Shown: one piece after another, positions 43,205 to 50,975 of the stretch
Position numbering within the stretch: the first letter of the stretch is position 1
How the letters are laid out: every line of letters starts with the position of its first letter
Assembly (NCBI GenBank): GCA_035299025.1
Contig: DATGXK010000007.1
Location: 496,001 to 560,000, forward strand
Direction: 5' to 3'
Source: Leadbetterella sp035299025
GTDB lineage: Bacteria > Bacteroidota > Bacteroidia > Cytophagales > Spirosomataceae
Length of the DNA stretch: 64,000 bases
Made by a program: the position numbers and the translations under genes
The notes under the pieces: generated by a model
What the model was told of the DNA's origin: nothing
Seen by the model: only the letters and a program-made list of their open reading frames with translations
Databases searched by the model: none

Positions 43205-43633
43205 CTAATCAGTCCGCGGCCATTTCCATGCGTAACGGAGAATTAGGCAAAGAAGAATAACTTCTACCCATGCACCATACACCATGTGCATCCAAGTAGT
43301 GCCTGTCAAATTAAACAAAGTAAAGGGAATATACAAAGCGGCAACAATGATATTTGTACAGCGGTTTGCCTTGGCAGGCAGGGTAATAGAAAGGAAAATC
43401 ATAAGTGCCGGAATACTCACCAAGGTGAATGCTGTCAAAACAAACTCCTGTGTAATATCAAATACAAACACTCTCCCTTTCAGAATTTGCTCTACTTTAT
43501 TTGGCATATATAGGGCGAAATAATCAACATAGACATACAGAAACATAAAACTTGCCCAAAGAGCGGCCAGCTTCGGTTTTACACCGACTTTGATGTCCTC
43601 CAGTGTATTTTCTGGTGCTTTTTTAGTTTTCAT
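43205..43633 (-). CDS. DUF6326-like membrane protein
   Basis: 142 residues with four helices. LEDIKVGVKPKLAALWASFMFLYVYVDYFALYMP and the later TWMHMVYGAWVEVILLCLILRYAWKWP fit the DUF6326 family. Unknown function. Lies 3 nt after the outer-membrane protein gene in the same direction. Confidence 0.85.
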   Translation of the reverse strand: MKTKKAPENTLEDIKVGVKPKLAALWASFMFLYVYVDYFALYMPNKVEQILKGRVFVFDITQEFVLTAFTLVSIPALMIFLSITLPAKANRCTNIIVAALYIPFTLFNLTGTTWMHMVYGAWVEVILLCLILRYAWKWPRTD

Positions 43634-43636
43634 GAA

Positions 43637-44275
43637 TTAAAAATTAAAACCAAAATGAAACCCAGGCTCTCCAATGACAAACTTTGACCATTTATCGTCC
43701 AACTTTTTAAATTCGTTGGGTAATTTGGTGTGATAAGCACGATGCGTAATTGCAACGGATGGTTGAATATAAAACCTGTCCTTAAAAGGCTTGATGTGAT
43801 AGCCCACACGGTAAGTATTGAAAATCTGAAATCCATTGTCAAGTTTTTTGCCTTCCTCATCCACGAATTTTTGCCAAGTGGGCATTATATTCAATTCGGC
43901 ATATAATCCTTTCAATAAAAATCTTTGATAAGCCACCGACATGCCGACTTCACGAACATAACCCGGGAATTTTTCTTCTGGCTTTCCATAAGATTTGTTA
44001 AAAAATGGGTGAATACCATTTGGCCAAGCATATTTCCAAGTTTTTGGTTCTAAGGTGATTACGTCTCTGCCTGTAATACGATAGCCGAAATTAACTTGTG
44101 CAAAGTCTGGCGGATTTGTAGGAGCCAAATTGCCCAATAAAAATACAGTACTTCCAATAAACCAGCGTTTATGCGTGCTGTCTTGTTTGTCATATTGTGC
44201 ATGTACTTGTAAACTGCCCACCAGGGTGAGGGCAATGCCGAACCATAGAATTTTCTTTTTCATAATTTTTGTCAT
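43637..44275 (-). CDS. Outer-membrane protein paralogue 1 (~212 aa)
   Basis: Signal peptide ending QVHAQ, then barrel-like strands: HKRWFIGSTVFLLGNL, FAQVNFGYRITGRDVITLE, YQRFLLKGLYAELNIMP, FYIQPSVAITHRAY, ending GFHFGFNF. It shares the order K-RWFIGSxxxxxGN ... YxQxNxGYRxTxxDV ... YQRFxxKGxY with the gene at 44463-45080, so the two are tandem duplicates. Start at 44275 or 44263. A palindromic operator and a TACTTTTG promoter box lie just upstream. Confidence 0.82.
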   Translation of the reverse strand: MTKIMKKKILWFGIALTLVGSLQVHAQYDKQDSTHKRWFIGSTVFLLGNLAPTNPPDFAQVNFGYRITGRDVITLEPKTWKYAWPNGIHPFFNKSYGKPEEKFPGYVREVGMSVAYQRFLLKGLYAELNIMPTWQKFVDEEGKKLDNGFQIFNTYRVGYHIKPFKDRFYIQPSVAITHRAYHTKLPNEFKKLDDKWSKFVIGEPGFHFGFNF

Positions 44276-44293
44276 TGATATAAAACGATTCTG

Positions 44294-44301
44294 CAAAAGT
44301 A
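44294..44301 (-). promoter_or_regulatory. -7 box upstream of paralogue 1
   Basis: TACTTTTG on the minus strand, an exact TAnnTTTG. It lies 24 nt from the operator at 44325-44338, the same distance as in the second paralogue. Confidence 0.65.
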
Positions 44302-44324
44302 AATTGGTGATAGACCTACAATCG

Positions 44325-44338
44325 TTCACTTAAGTTAA
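44325..44338 (-). promoter_or_regulatory. Palindromic operator 1 (Crp/Fnr-type candidate)
   Basis: TTAACTTAAGTGAA on the minus strand, a near-perfect palindrome, within an identical 18-nt block (TTCACTTAAGTTAAGAAA) shared with 45142-45155. With the promoter box 24 nt away, its centre falls near -41, the class II activator position. Confidence 0.7.
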
Positions 44339-44462
44339 GAAAGCAAATAGGCCTTTGCCTTCTTCAATAATTTCTGATCCTAAGTTGGCCCCAAAAAAAG
44401 GTTTGAAGTGTACAAAACCAATCTCTGAAAGGCCAGCTGAGAGTTTCTTTTACTTTTTAAGA

Positions 44463-45080
44463 TTAAAACTTAAATCCAAAGTCAAGTCCAGGTTGAATAA
44501 AATAGTTATTCCATTTTTGCTCTACTGCTTTAAAAGATGCTGGAACATCGGTTCGTAGAGGCCAATAACTAATGCCAATAGCTGGTTCGAAAAAGAAACG
44601 GTTTTTGAAAAACTTAAACTGATAACCCAAATAGAAGTCCAGATATAGCGTATAGCCATTTCCAATCTTTTTCTTATTCTCATCCATGTATTTTTCAAAG
44701 GCATTCAGGGCATAAAGAGATGTGTAGACGCCTTTCCACCAAAACCGCTGGTAGCCTATTTGAGGAGCAAGAATGCGTGCATGTCCGGGATAGTTTAGTC
44801 CGGGAGCGTCAAACGACGGGCCAAAAGGAATGCCTATTGGCCAAGCATAAATAGACCTTTTAAATCTAACTTGAAGAACATCTTTGGCTGTTAGCCTGTA
44901 TCCAGCATTCAATTGTATATACTCAGGATTGTTCGTTTTATCGAAATTTCCGAACATCAAGAGCGAACTCCCAACAAACCATTTTTTGTAGGTACTGTCT
45001 TGCAGGGTATTTTGGGCATTTATCTGAGGCGTGTCTGCCATCAGTAGGGTCAAGGCCAATCCTAAAATTTTCTTTATCAT
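44463..45080 (-). CDS. Outer-membrane protein paralogue 2 (~205 aa)
   Basis: Signal peptide (KKILGLALTLLMADTPQINAQ) then YKKWFVGSSLLMFGNF, YIQLNAGYRLTAKDVLQVRF, YQRFWWKGVYTSLYAL, FFFEPAIGISYW, ending LDFGFKF. Clear duplicate of the downstream gene. It has the same operator and TACCTTTG box at the same spacing and is next to the Crp/Fnr gene. Function unknown, and a small barrel is likely. Confidence 0.82.
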   Translation of the reverse strand: MIKKILGLALTLLMADTPQINAQNTLQDSTYKKWFVGSSLLMFGNFDKTNNPEYIQLNAGYRLTAKDVLQVRFKRSIYAWPIGIPFGPSFDAPGLNYPGHARILAPQIGYQRFWWKGVYTSLYALNAFEKYMDENKKKIGNGYTLYLDFYLGYQFKFFKNRFFFEPAIGISYWPLRTDVPASFKAVEQKWNNYFIQPGLDFGFKF

Positions 45081-45110
45081 ATCTGTTTTAATTGATGTTA
45101 AACGATACGG

Positions 45111-45118
45111 CAAAGGTA
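45111..45118 (-). promoter_or_regulatory. -7 box upstream of paralogue 2
   Basis: TACCTTTG on the minus strand, an exact TAnnTTTG match, 24 nt from the operator at 45142-45155. Confidence 0.65.
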
Positions 45119-45141
45119 GATTGACCAGATACTACGACTTG

Positions 45142-45155
45142 TTCACTTAAGTTAA
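45142..45155 (-). promoter_or_regulatory. Palindromic operator 2 (Crp/Fnr-type candidate)
   Basis: TTAACTTAAGTGAA on the minus strand, identical to operator 1, and only 11 nt from the stop of the Crp/Fnr gene. Confidence 0.7.
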
Positions 45156-45165
45156 GAAATGATTC

Positions 45166-45744
45166 TCAGATCTTTTTTTCGACAATTCGAGCTCTAAGCC
45201 TACTCAATGATTGAGGTTTAATGCCGAGATAGCTCGCCAGTTGGTGTTGTGGCACACGCTGGATGAGATCTGGCCTTTTTTGTATTAAGTTGAGATAGCG
45301 TTGTTCGGGCGATGAGGTCTTAAACTCGTCAAAGTCTATTTGTTGCTTGGCCAGCAATTCTTCAGACAATACCCTACACATTATTTCAAATTTTGGAAAT
45401 TTGCTATTGGTTTCTACTTCCATCTCTGGGTTTGTAACCGTGATTATACTGTCTTCTATGCAGCTTACATAATATTCTGATGGCGTTTTACTTGTTACAC
45501 AATGCGGTGTCAAAACTTCCATTTCTGTGTAGAAAGCCGTGGTTTTTTCTTCGCCATCTATGACATAATATTTCCTAATGCATCCTTTTAGAACAAAGTA
45601 GCTATCTTTCGACTTTTGACCCTCTTCGAGCAAAATCGTCCCTTTCTTTACCGACCGAAATATATCCAAAGCATCGAGTGCGTTCTTTTCTTCATCGGTC
45701 AATGAAATGTATTTTGATATAAAGTCAAATAGTACTTCTTGCAT
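45166..45744 (-). CDS. Crp/Fnr-family transcriptional regulator
   Basis: 192 residues: cyclic-nucleotide-binding-type beta-roll (SVKKGTILLEEGQKSKDSYFVLKGCIRKYYV) and a short C-terminal HTH (VPQHQLASYLGIKPQSLSRLRARI). It lacks the Fnr cysteine cluster. The family is the common Bacteroidota type that controls adjacent genes. It is upstream of the two tandem outer-membrane genes, which share an operator, so it is their probable regulator (inferred). Confidence 0.93.
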   Translation of the reverse strand: MQEVLFDFISKYISLTDEEKNALDALDIFRSVKKGTILLEEGQKSKDSYFVLKGCIRKYYVIDGEEKTTAFYTEMEVLTPHCVTSKTPSEYYVSCIEDSIITVTNPEMEVETNSKFPKFEIMCRVLSEELLAKQQIDFDEFKTSSPEQRYLNLIQKRPDLIQRVPQHQLASYLGIKPQSLSRLRARIVEKKI

Positions 45745-46002
45745 TGTTTTTGTGTTATTACCGGTGTCGGTTAGACTTCAGCCCAATCGTAGTATATGAA
45801 GAAACTGCTTTTACAAATATAGCCCAAAAACTTCTGCAACGCAGCTGTAAACGAGTATTTTAAAATTCTATCGTCCATTTTTGTTTTGGAATATCCTCAA
45901 AAATAGATCAATACCAGATGCTGTTTTCAAGCCAAGGTAGTGGTTAAAAATAACTTTTTGGATAGATTGGAAGAATGAAAATGGTTTATGAAGGGGGCGG
46001 TA

Positions 46003-47526
46003 TTAGCGGTAATTTTTCTTTTCGCTGATTTCATCTTTAAGTCTTTGTCTAATGTCGATTTTCGCCCCTTTGAAAACAAATATCCCCGTTTCAAATTCTC
46101 TGGCATTTTGATTCGTTATTGAGTCTGCAAGGGTGGAATTTAGAAAAAATTGCGATGTTTCTTGTAATTCGGCACTTACTTCTTCTGCTTCCTTTACTCG
46201 GATTAAGTTGTCATAGTATTTAGATAAATCAAACCAATCTATGTAGTCAGCATTAAATGAAACTGCTCGTAGTTTTTGGTTTGTATAAAAATTTATTGCC
46301 CCTGCTTGTCCATAGTTATCGCATAGAATAAGCGTATTGTTTTTCTTTGGTAAACTTACATAAACGCTATCAACTTTCTGTGCTAGTTCTTTCCAACCGA
46401 GCATATCGGCAAAATCCTGTGGTAATGCATGGTCTTTGCCGTCTTCCCAACGCAGTAAACCTAATTTTTTGTAGTTTTCTGAATGCCGAATAATGTATTC
46501 TGGGCTTTTATTTGGAAACCCAACATTATAAATTGGAATAAATAATAGTAAGGGAACTGCAATTGCAAAGGTCTGTAAATATTTTCTCCAACCATCTTTT
46601 AAAATATCTGAAAGGTAAACAGAGCCAAAAGCAATGTAAATGGGGTAAATACCAATAGCATAATAGTCTTTTGACTTAAAGTAAAGAAAAGCCATTAAAG
46701 TAAAGATTATTACATATAAGAAAAGCCGATATTTTTGGAAGGGTTTATAAAAAAGAAATGCATAAAATGATGAAAAGATTACCATTAGTGAACCTAAAAA
46801 AAAGAGCAACTGATTTTTCAAAAAATCTAATCTATTTACATTTACTAATTGAGTTTCTGCCAATTCTTTTAAATGGTGTAAGACCGGAAAATTATTGTGG
46901 TATTGCCATACAAGATTTGGTAAAATCAGAACCAAACCTAATAAAATGGCAAAATATAAAGTGGGTTTTAAAAATATTTTCCTGTGTTCTGTAATCAACA
47001 ATGAGGGTACAAGTCCGATCAATAGAAAAACAATGTTGTACTTATTTAAAAAGCCTATGGCAAATGCTGTTGCTCCTATATACAGCCATTTTAAATCATA
47101 TGTTTTGATATATTTTAGCAATATAAAGTATAAAACAGTCCAACTTAGTACGTCAAAAGAATTGGGCTGATACAAAGTATTTAGTCGCAAAAGTGCAGAA
47201 AATAAAACACAAGTTGCACCTAAAATCAATGCAAACAGATTTCCATTTAATTCTTCTATGGCTTTCCAAACGATATAAATTGTCAATGCCCCATACAAGG
47301 CAGGGAAGAACTTAATCCAAAAAATTGAATTGCCAAGTAATTGAATAATGTACGATGTCCAAGAAGTAAAGGGTGGAACCGAAAGATAACCCCAAGTCAA
47401 ATGATTTGCTTGGTCAAGATGTAAATATTCGTCACGTTGCAAGTCATACTCACTACTTAATAGTAAAAATTGCAGCAAGAATTTAAGTCCAATGAAACCT
47501 ATTAAAATTGTCGTCTTTTTTGTCAT
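46003..47526 (-). CDS. Cassette B5: glycosyltransferase family 39-type membrane protein
   Basis: About 507 residues from the ATG at 47526 (upstream in-frame starts lie inside the attC site). About 11 helices. The N-terminal YDLQRDEYLHLDQANHLTWGYLSVPP holds the acidic motif of PMT/ArnT-like polyprenyl-phosphate-sugar transferases, followed by a C-terminal periplasmic part (LGWKELAQKVDSVYV, YGQAGAINFY). This is large for a cassette gene. Cassette start G|TTAGCA is at 47548-47554. The matching end by the stop codon (CGCTAAT) is degenerate. Confidence 0.85.
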   Translation of the reverse strand: MTKKTTILIGFIGLKFLLQFLLLSSEYDLQRDEYLHLDQANHLTWGYLSVPPFTSWTSYIIQLLGNSIFWIKFFPALYGALTIYIVWKAIEELNGNLFALILGATCVLFSALLRLNTLYQPNSFDVLSWTVLYFILLKYIKTYDLKWLYIGATAFAIGFLNKYNIVFLLIGLVPSLLITEHRKIFLKPTLYFAILLGLVLILPNLVWQYHNNFPVLHHLKELAETQLVNVNRLDFLKNQLLFFLGSLMVIFSSFYAFLFYKPFQKYRLFLYVIIFTLMAFLYFKSKDYYAIGIYPIYIAFGSVYLSDILKDGWRKYLQTFAIAVPLLLFIPIYNVGFPNKSPEYIIRHSENYKKLGLLRWEDGKDHALPQDFADMLGWKELAQKVDSVYVSLPKKNNTLILCDNYGQAGAINFYTNQKLRAVSFNADYIDWFDLSKYYDNLIRVKEAEEVSAELQETSQFFLNSTLADSITNQNAREFETGIFVFKGAKIDIRQRLKDEISEKKNYR

Positions 47527-47547
47527 TGAGAAGTGTCGTTTAATTAT

Positions 47548-47742
47548 TGCTAACATTTTGCAGCTACCCAAAGGTGAGGCATTTGAAACTCGTTCGCCCG
47601 AACGTCTGCCGATATAAATTACTGATGTTAAGTTACTTACAAATGTTTAATGGGTTTCCGTCCACCGAAACAAAAGTACAAAAGAATTACTAATGTTCAA
47701 TAACTTCCGTCAGCCCCCACTTGCCACAAACCCATGTTGGCG
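47548..47742 (-). repeat. attC-like site B4 (long, 195 nt)
   Basis: Minus strand: R'' CGCCAAC (47736-47742) pairs with the GTTGGCG start of cassette B4 (48380-48386), and R' is GTTAGCA (47548-47554). The inner arms (GGTTTGTGGCAAGTGGGGG and GCCTCACCTTTGGGTAGCTG) pair poorly and the loop is about 60 nt longer than in the others, so it may be a fused or damaged site. Confidence 0.65.
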
Positions 47743-47749
47743 GTAGGTT

Positions 47750-48358
47750 TTATTTCCGTCGAGTTATTTCTGTTAATAGTTCTTGTCTTTCGTTTTTGTC
47801 CAAGTCGTTAAAAATTTTAATTGTCTGTCCATGATACTCGAATAATATTTGTCCGAGAATATGTCCAAAAATAACTTTACGATTTATTCCAATGTTACAT
47901 TGAATTTTCTCAAAAAGTGTCATGCTGTCTTCGTCAATTCCTACTCTCAAATTTTTAATCACATCAAGCGAATAGACTTTGGGCTTTGTTAGAAAAGTAC
48001 CTTTTTTTGTCAGAGTTAAAACTTCATTTTCAATTGTCAGTTCTTGTCTGCCGTTAATTAGCCATAAAAACTGTCGAAGTCCTAAAAGTCCAACAAAAAC
48101 ATGAACGACAAAAAACACAAGAATAAACTCTAAATTTATATCGACTTTATTTCCAAAAGCTTCAATTAGTCCAGTAAACAGAAGTCCGCATGAAAATAGG
48201 GTTGAAAATATTGCCAAATATGTGTTTTTAGATGTATTTTCTGCCCAAAGTTTGTCGCTTGTCGAAATGCAACTGTATTTTTTTCTGTTAAACCCTAAAT
48301 TAAAAAGTCGGCTGTATTGATATTGAATGTTTAAAATTGTCTCCTTTATGTTTGTCAT
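47750..48358 (-). CDS. Cassette B4: membrane protein with PH-like domain, 202 aa
   Basis: Cytoplasmic N-terminus (LFNLGFNRKKYSCISTSDKLWAENTSKN), two helices (TYLAIFSTLFSCGLLFTGLIEAF and LEFILVFFVVHVFVGLLGLRQFLWL), then a beta-rich soluble part (RQELTIENEVLTLTKKGTFLTKPKVYSLDVIKNLRV). The arrangement recalls bPH-type domains. No firm family. One gene exactly between two attC-like sites. Confidence 0.75.
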   Translation of the reverse strand: MTNIKETILNIQYQYSRLFNLGFNRKKYSCISTSDKLWAENTSKNTYLAIFSTLFSCGLLFTGLIEAFGNKVDINLEFILVFFVVHVFVGLLGLRQFLWLINGRQELTIENEVLTLTKKGTFLTKPKVYSLDVIKNLRVGIDEDSMTLFEKIQCNIGINRKVIFGHILGQILFEYHGQTIKIFNDLDKNERQELLTEITRRK

Positions 48359-48379
48359 GGGGTCTATTTATAAACTTAC

Positions 48380-48512
48380 CGCCAACGTTTTGCGGCTTGG
48401 CGTAGTGGCGGATTTTTAGCACAAAAGTTCAATCGAAGAAATGAACTTGAACCTACAACAAAACTTTCATACGAAGCACTGAACCCGCCATTATGCCAAA
48501 CCGCTGTTGTGT
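48380..48512 (-). repeat. attC-like site B3
   Basis: 133 nt. Minus strand: R'' ACACAAC (48506-48512), arm GGTTTGGCATAATGGCGGG, loop, arm CCGCCACTACGCCAAGCCG, R' GTTGGCG (48380-48386). R'' pairs with the GTTGTGT that begins cassette B3 (49772-49778). Confidence 0.87.
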
Positions 48513-48530
48513 GCAGTTTTTATCAGCTAA

Positions 48531-48995
48531 TTAAATTCGTTTCCAGAAAACTATTTTGTCTTCACCATCTTTCCAAAAGTCTTTAATAACTGCTGCTTGG
48601 GTGTAGCCGATTTTATGATAAAATTGTCTTGCACCAATTTGAGCATCGTCACTTGAAGTTTCAACAATTAGTATTCTACCGCCCTTTTGCTTAAGTTGTT
48701 GTTCAATATAATTCATCATTTGACTTGCTATACCCTTTCTTTGAACGTCTTGAGAAACGCCAATTGCTAATAAATTATACGTCCCGTCAGTTAGTTTTTC
48801 GGGCACACAATACCCAATAGCAACTGGTTTATTTTTATCAATGTAGGTAAACCAAATGTCTTGAGTTTCTGGATTGTTGAAGTAATCAGAAATCATTTCA
48901 TCTAAATATTCAGATGGAAAGAGTTCACTAGAATCAACAACTATTTTTAGGTCGTTTATATCCGACTTTACCACAGGTCTTATTTTTTCAGTCAT
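48531..48995 (-). CDS. Cassette B3, second gene: GNAT acetyltransferase
   Basis: 154 residues from the ATG at 48995 (another ATG at 49001). EKIRPVVKSDINDLKIVV starts the fold. LLAIGVSQDVQRKGIASQMMNYIEQQL holds the acetyl-CoA-binding R/Q-x-x-G-x-A motif, and ARQFYHKIGYTQA is motif B. GNAT enzymes are among the commonest integron cassette products. Substrate unknown. 46 nt after the AraC gene, with no attC between them. Confidence 0.93.
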   Translation of the reverse strand: MTEKIRPVVKSDINDLKIVVDSSELFPSEYLDEMISDYFNNPETQDIWFTYIDKNKPVAIGYCVPEKLTDGTYNLLAIGVSQDVQRKGIASQMMNYIEQQLKQKGGRILIVETSSDDAQIGARQFYHKIGYTQAAVIKDFWKDGEDKIVFWKRI

Positions 48996-49041
48996 TGTCA
49001 TTTTTTTAGAAATAATCACAAAGGTATGAACTCGGTTTCTG

Positions 49042-49755
49042 TTAAACTTGTAAGTTTCTGCTATTGTATGCTTTTGAAGGATTAACACCTAACATACTTT
49101 TAAAACTCTTACTAAAATGTGGTTGGTCATAAAATCCGCTTTTTATCAAAGCTGAAAATAAGTCGTCATTGCTGTATAAATGATTTTTGATAGTTGACTT
49201 TAACTTAGACCAGATAAGATATTTTTTTAGTGATATGCCAATATTTGATTTGAAGAGGTGTGAAAGTCTGCTTTCAGAAAGGTTTGTGATTGCTCGAAGT
49301 GTTTTTATCATCAAGTCATACTCCAATGCATTTTGGTTTAAGTATTCAATTGTCTCAGAAATACGGTAATCATATTCATTCAATGCTTGTCCTCTACGTA
49401 TTATTTGAACCAAATTATCTATTTGAATTGCTACCTTCTCAAGTTTTGATTGTAAATAATATCCGTTACTTAAATCAACGTCAGCGAATTTCAAAATATC
49501 AACAACAAGTTTGTTGTGGTGTTCAATCATTATGATTTTGAGTTCACAGTTTGTCGAAGAAAGTTTGTGTCTCTGATTTGCCGAGATAATTGCAAATTTC
49601 AAATTATTATGACTTTCGGTGTCTGTCCATAGATTAAAGTCGCCTGTTTTTGCAATAATAATTTCAACTGTCGGGTGGCTATGAAATTCAGTCTCAAAGT
49701 CGTCAAACTCGAAAATGTAAAGGCCTTTGTTAATATTAAATTCTTCTACTTTCAC
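49042..49755 (-). CDS. Cassette B3, first gene: AraC-family regulator
   Basis: 237 residues: cupin-like N-terminal part (FEFDDFETEFHSHPTVEIIIAKTGDFNLW) and C-terminal AraC HTH pair (LRAITNLSESRLSHLFKSNIGISLKKYLIWSKL; LFSALIKSGFYDQPHFSKSFKSMLGVNPSKAY). The cassette start G|TTGTGT is 17 nt upstream of the ATG. A transcription factor paired with an acetyltransferase in one cassette suggests a small resistance or modification module (inferred). Confidence 0.92.
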   Translation of the reverse strand: MKVEEFNINKGLYIFEFDDFETEFHSHPTVEIIIAKTGDFNLWTDTESHNNLKFAIISANQRHKLSSTNCELKIIMIEHHNKLVVDILKFADVDLSNGYYLQSKLEKVAIQIDNLVQIIRRGQALNEYDYRISETIEYLNQNALEYDLMIKTLRAITNLSESRLSHLFKSNIGISLKKYLIWSKLKSTIKNHLYSNDDLFSALIKSGFYDQPHFSKSFKSMLGVNPSKAYNSRNLQV

Positions 49756-49771
49756 TGTCCTTTAAAATTGC

Positions 49772-49902
49772 ACACAACGTACACATATTGGCGAGGATAC
49801 GGAATTTGAAATACTAATATTCAGTTACTTACAAGTGTTAAATAGTATTCCAAAAGCTAAATAACTTCCGTCAGCCGTACTCTTGCCAATATGATGTTGT
49901 GT
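49772..49902 (-). repeat. attC-like site B2
   Basis: 131 nt. Minus strand: R'' ACACAAC (49896-49902), arm ATCATATTGGCAAGAGTACGG, loop, arm CCGTATCCTCGCCAATATGT, R' GTTGTGT (49772-49778). The two arms pair almost fully, the clearest palindrome of the set. Confidence 0.9.
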
Positions 49903-49954
49903 GCTGCTGTTTTTGTTCATTTAACGTTTAATTTTAGTCAAATATATTATAAAA

Positions 49955-50101
49955 ATGTCAAAATACAAGTCAAGTAAGGAAGCTCAAGAAGCATTCCAAA
50001 AGTCATTCAAGTTTTTATTCTATTTGGTTGCTGAAATCTATATATTACCAGTTTTTAATTATACTTGTCAGCAAGTTAATAAAGTCTTAAATTTAAAATA
50101 A
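49955..50101 (+). CDS. Cassette B2: small protein, 48 aa (antisense to array)
   Basis: Hand-read ORF MSKYKSSKEAQEAFQKSFKF then a hydrophobic stretch (LFYLVAEIYILPVFNYT) and a polar tail. It ends 7 nt before the ATG of the 183-aa membrane protein, so the two form a plus-strand pair. Function unknown. Confidence 0.5.
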   Translation: MSKYKSSKEAQEAFQKSFKFLFYLVAEIYILPVFNYTCQQVNKVLNLK

Positions 50102-50108
50102 AAAAAAT

Positions 50109-50660
50109 ATGAAAGCACTAAACGAGGATTTATTGTATCTCGCCTCCGAGAACACGTTAGTTAATTTAAAAGCGGATGCGACTGAACTGTTAAAAAGCTA
50201 CCATGAAACAGAAACTATAATTACAAACAAGTCAACATCTTTGTTGCAGGTTTTATTCCCTGTTTTTGTCGGTATTTTTGGTTATATTTTAGTTGAAATA
50301 CAAGCTAAAAGCAATCCGAAATTATTTTGGTTTGCTTGTCTTGAAGAAATTGTAATTTTTTTGTCATGTTATTACTTGTTTGAGTCACTTTATTTAAAGA
50401 AAGTCGCTTTAAGTGGTTCAAAACCTTCAAATATGTTACATGACGATATTGTCAAAAACGACAAAAACGAAAATACATTACAGTATTTAAGATTACGTGT
50501 TTTTGGGTTGCAAAATGCTATAACTGCTTGTGAAGCAAGTCACGATAAAAGAAAAACAAACTTCAAAAATGCCTTAAACATTTTAATAATTGGCACTTCT
50601 GTTGTTGTTGTTATTTTTTCGTTAGTTCTGATAGGTCAAGCCCTCTTTCCTCATAAGTAG
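50109..50660 (+). CDS. Cassette B2: SLATT-like membrane protein, 183 aa (antisense to array)
   Basis: Helical N-terminus (LVNLKADATELLKSYHETETII), two hydrophobic segments (LLQVLFPVFVGIFGYILVEI and LFWFACLEEIVIFLSCYYLF), a soluble middle and a C-terminal helix (FKNALNILIIGTSVVVVIFSLVLIG). The layout recalls SLATT-type pore-forming effectors, but I cannot confirm the family. It is the only large gene in either array that runs against cassette direction, so it must carry its own promoter. Confidence 0.7.
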   Translation: MKALNEDLLYLASENTLVNLKADATELLKSYHETETIITNKSTSLLQVLFPVFVGIFGYILVEIQAKSNPKLFWFACLEEIVIFLSCYYLFESLYLKKVALSGSKPSNMLHDDIVKNDKNENTLQYLRLRVFGLQNAITACEASHDKRKTNFKNALNILIIGTSVVVVIFSLVLIGQALFPHK

Positions 50661-50775
50661 TTGTATCTCTCATGGGTTGCCTAACAGGCTGTTCGGACGG
50701 TTTAACAGTTTGCTGTTGTTGTTGACTTTGCTGTCCTTGCCCTTGGTTGTTATTGTTGTCGTTATTGTCGGCCAT
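50611..50775 (-). CDS. Cassette B2: Gln/Asn-rich small protein, 54 aa
   Basis: Hand-read ORF: MADNNDNNNNQGQGQQSQQQ, then QQTVKPSEQPVRQPMRDTTT and an ordered tail YEERGLDLSELTKK. It overlaps the end of the plus-strand membrane protein by 50 nt, tail to tail. It lies 56 nt after the attC of cassette B1, the normal position of a cassette gene. Low complexity makes it less certain, though the ordered tail looks real. Confidence 0.5.
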   Translation of the reverse strand: MADNNDNNNNQGQGQQSQQQQQTVKPSEQPVRQPMRDTTTYEERGLDLSELTKK

Positions 50776-50830
50776 ATTTTTTTATTTTTTTAAATGTCTA
50801 AATGTTACGGATACGGATTTTTACAGTTGC

Positions 50831-50962
50831 ACACAACGGTTCTCGGCTTTGCGAAGGTTGGGGTTTAGAATTCGTATGTTTCAATTTTGTACAAATGTAA
50901 ATTAGAATTACTAAAGTTGAATTTTATACATCTGCCCAACTTTTGCAAAACCGATGTTAGCT
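50831..50962 (-). repeat. attC-like site B1
   Basis: 132 nt. Minus strand: R'' AGCTAAC (50956-50962), arm CGGTTTTGCAAAAGTTGGG, loop, arm CCCAACCTTCGCAAAGCCG, R' GTTGTGT (50831-50837). R'' pairs with the GTTAGCT that begins cassette B1 next to the attI-like site. Confidence 0.88.
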
Positions 50963-50975
50963 GCCGTTATATTTT

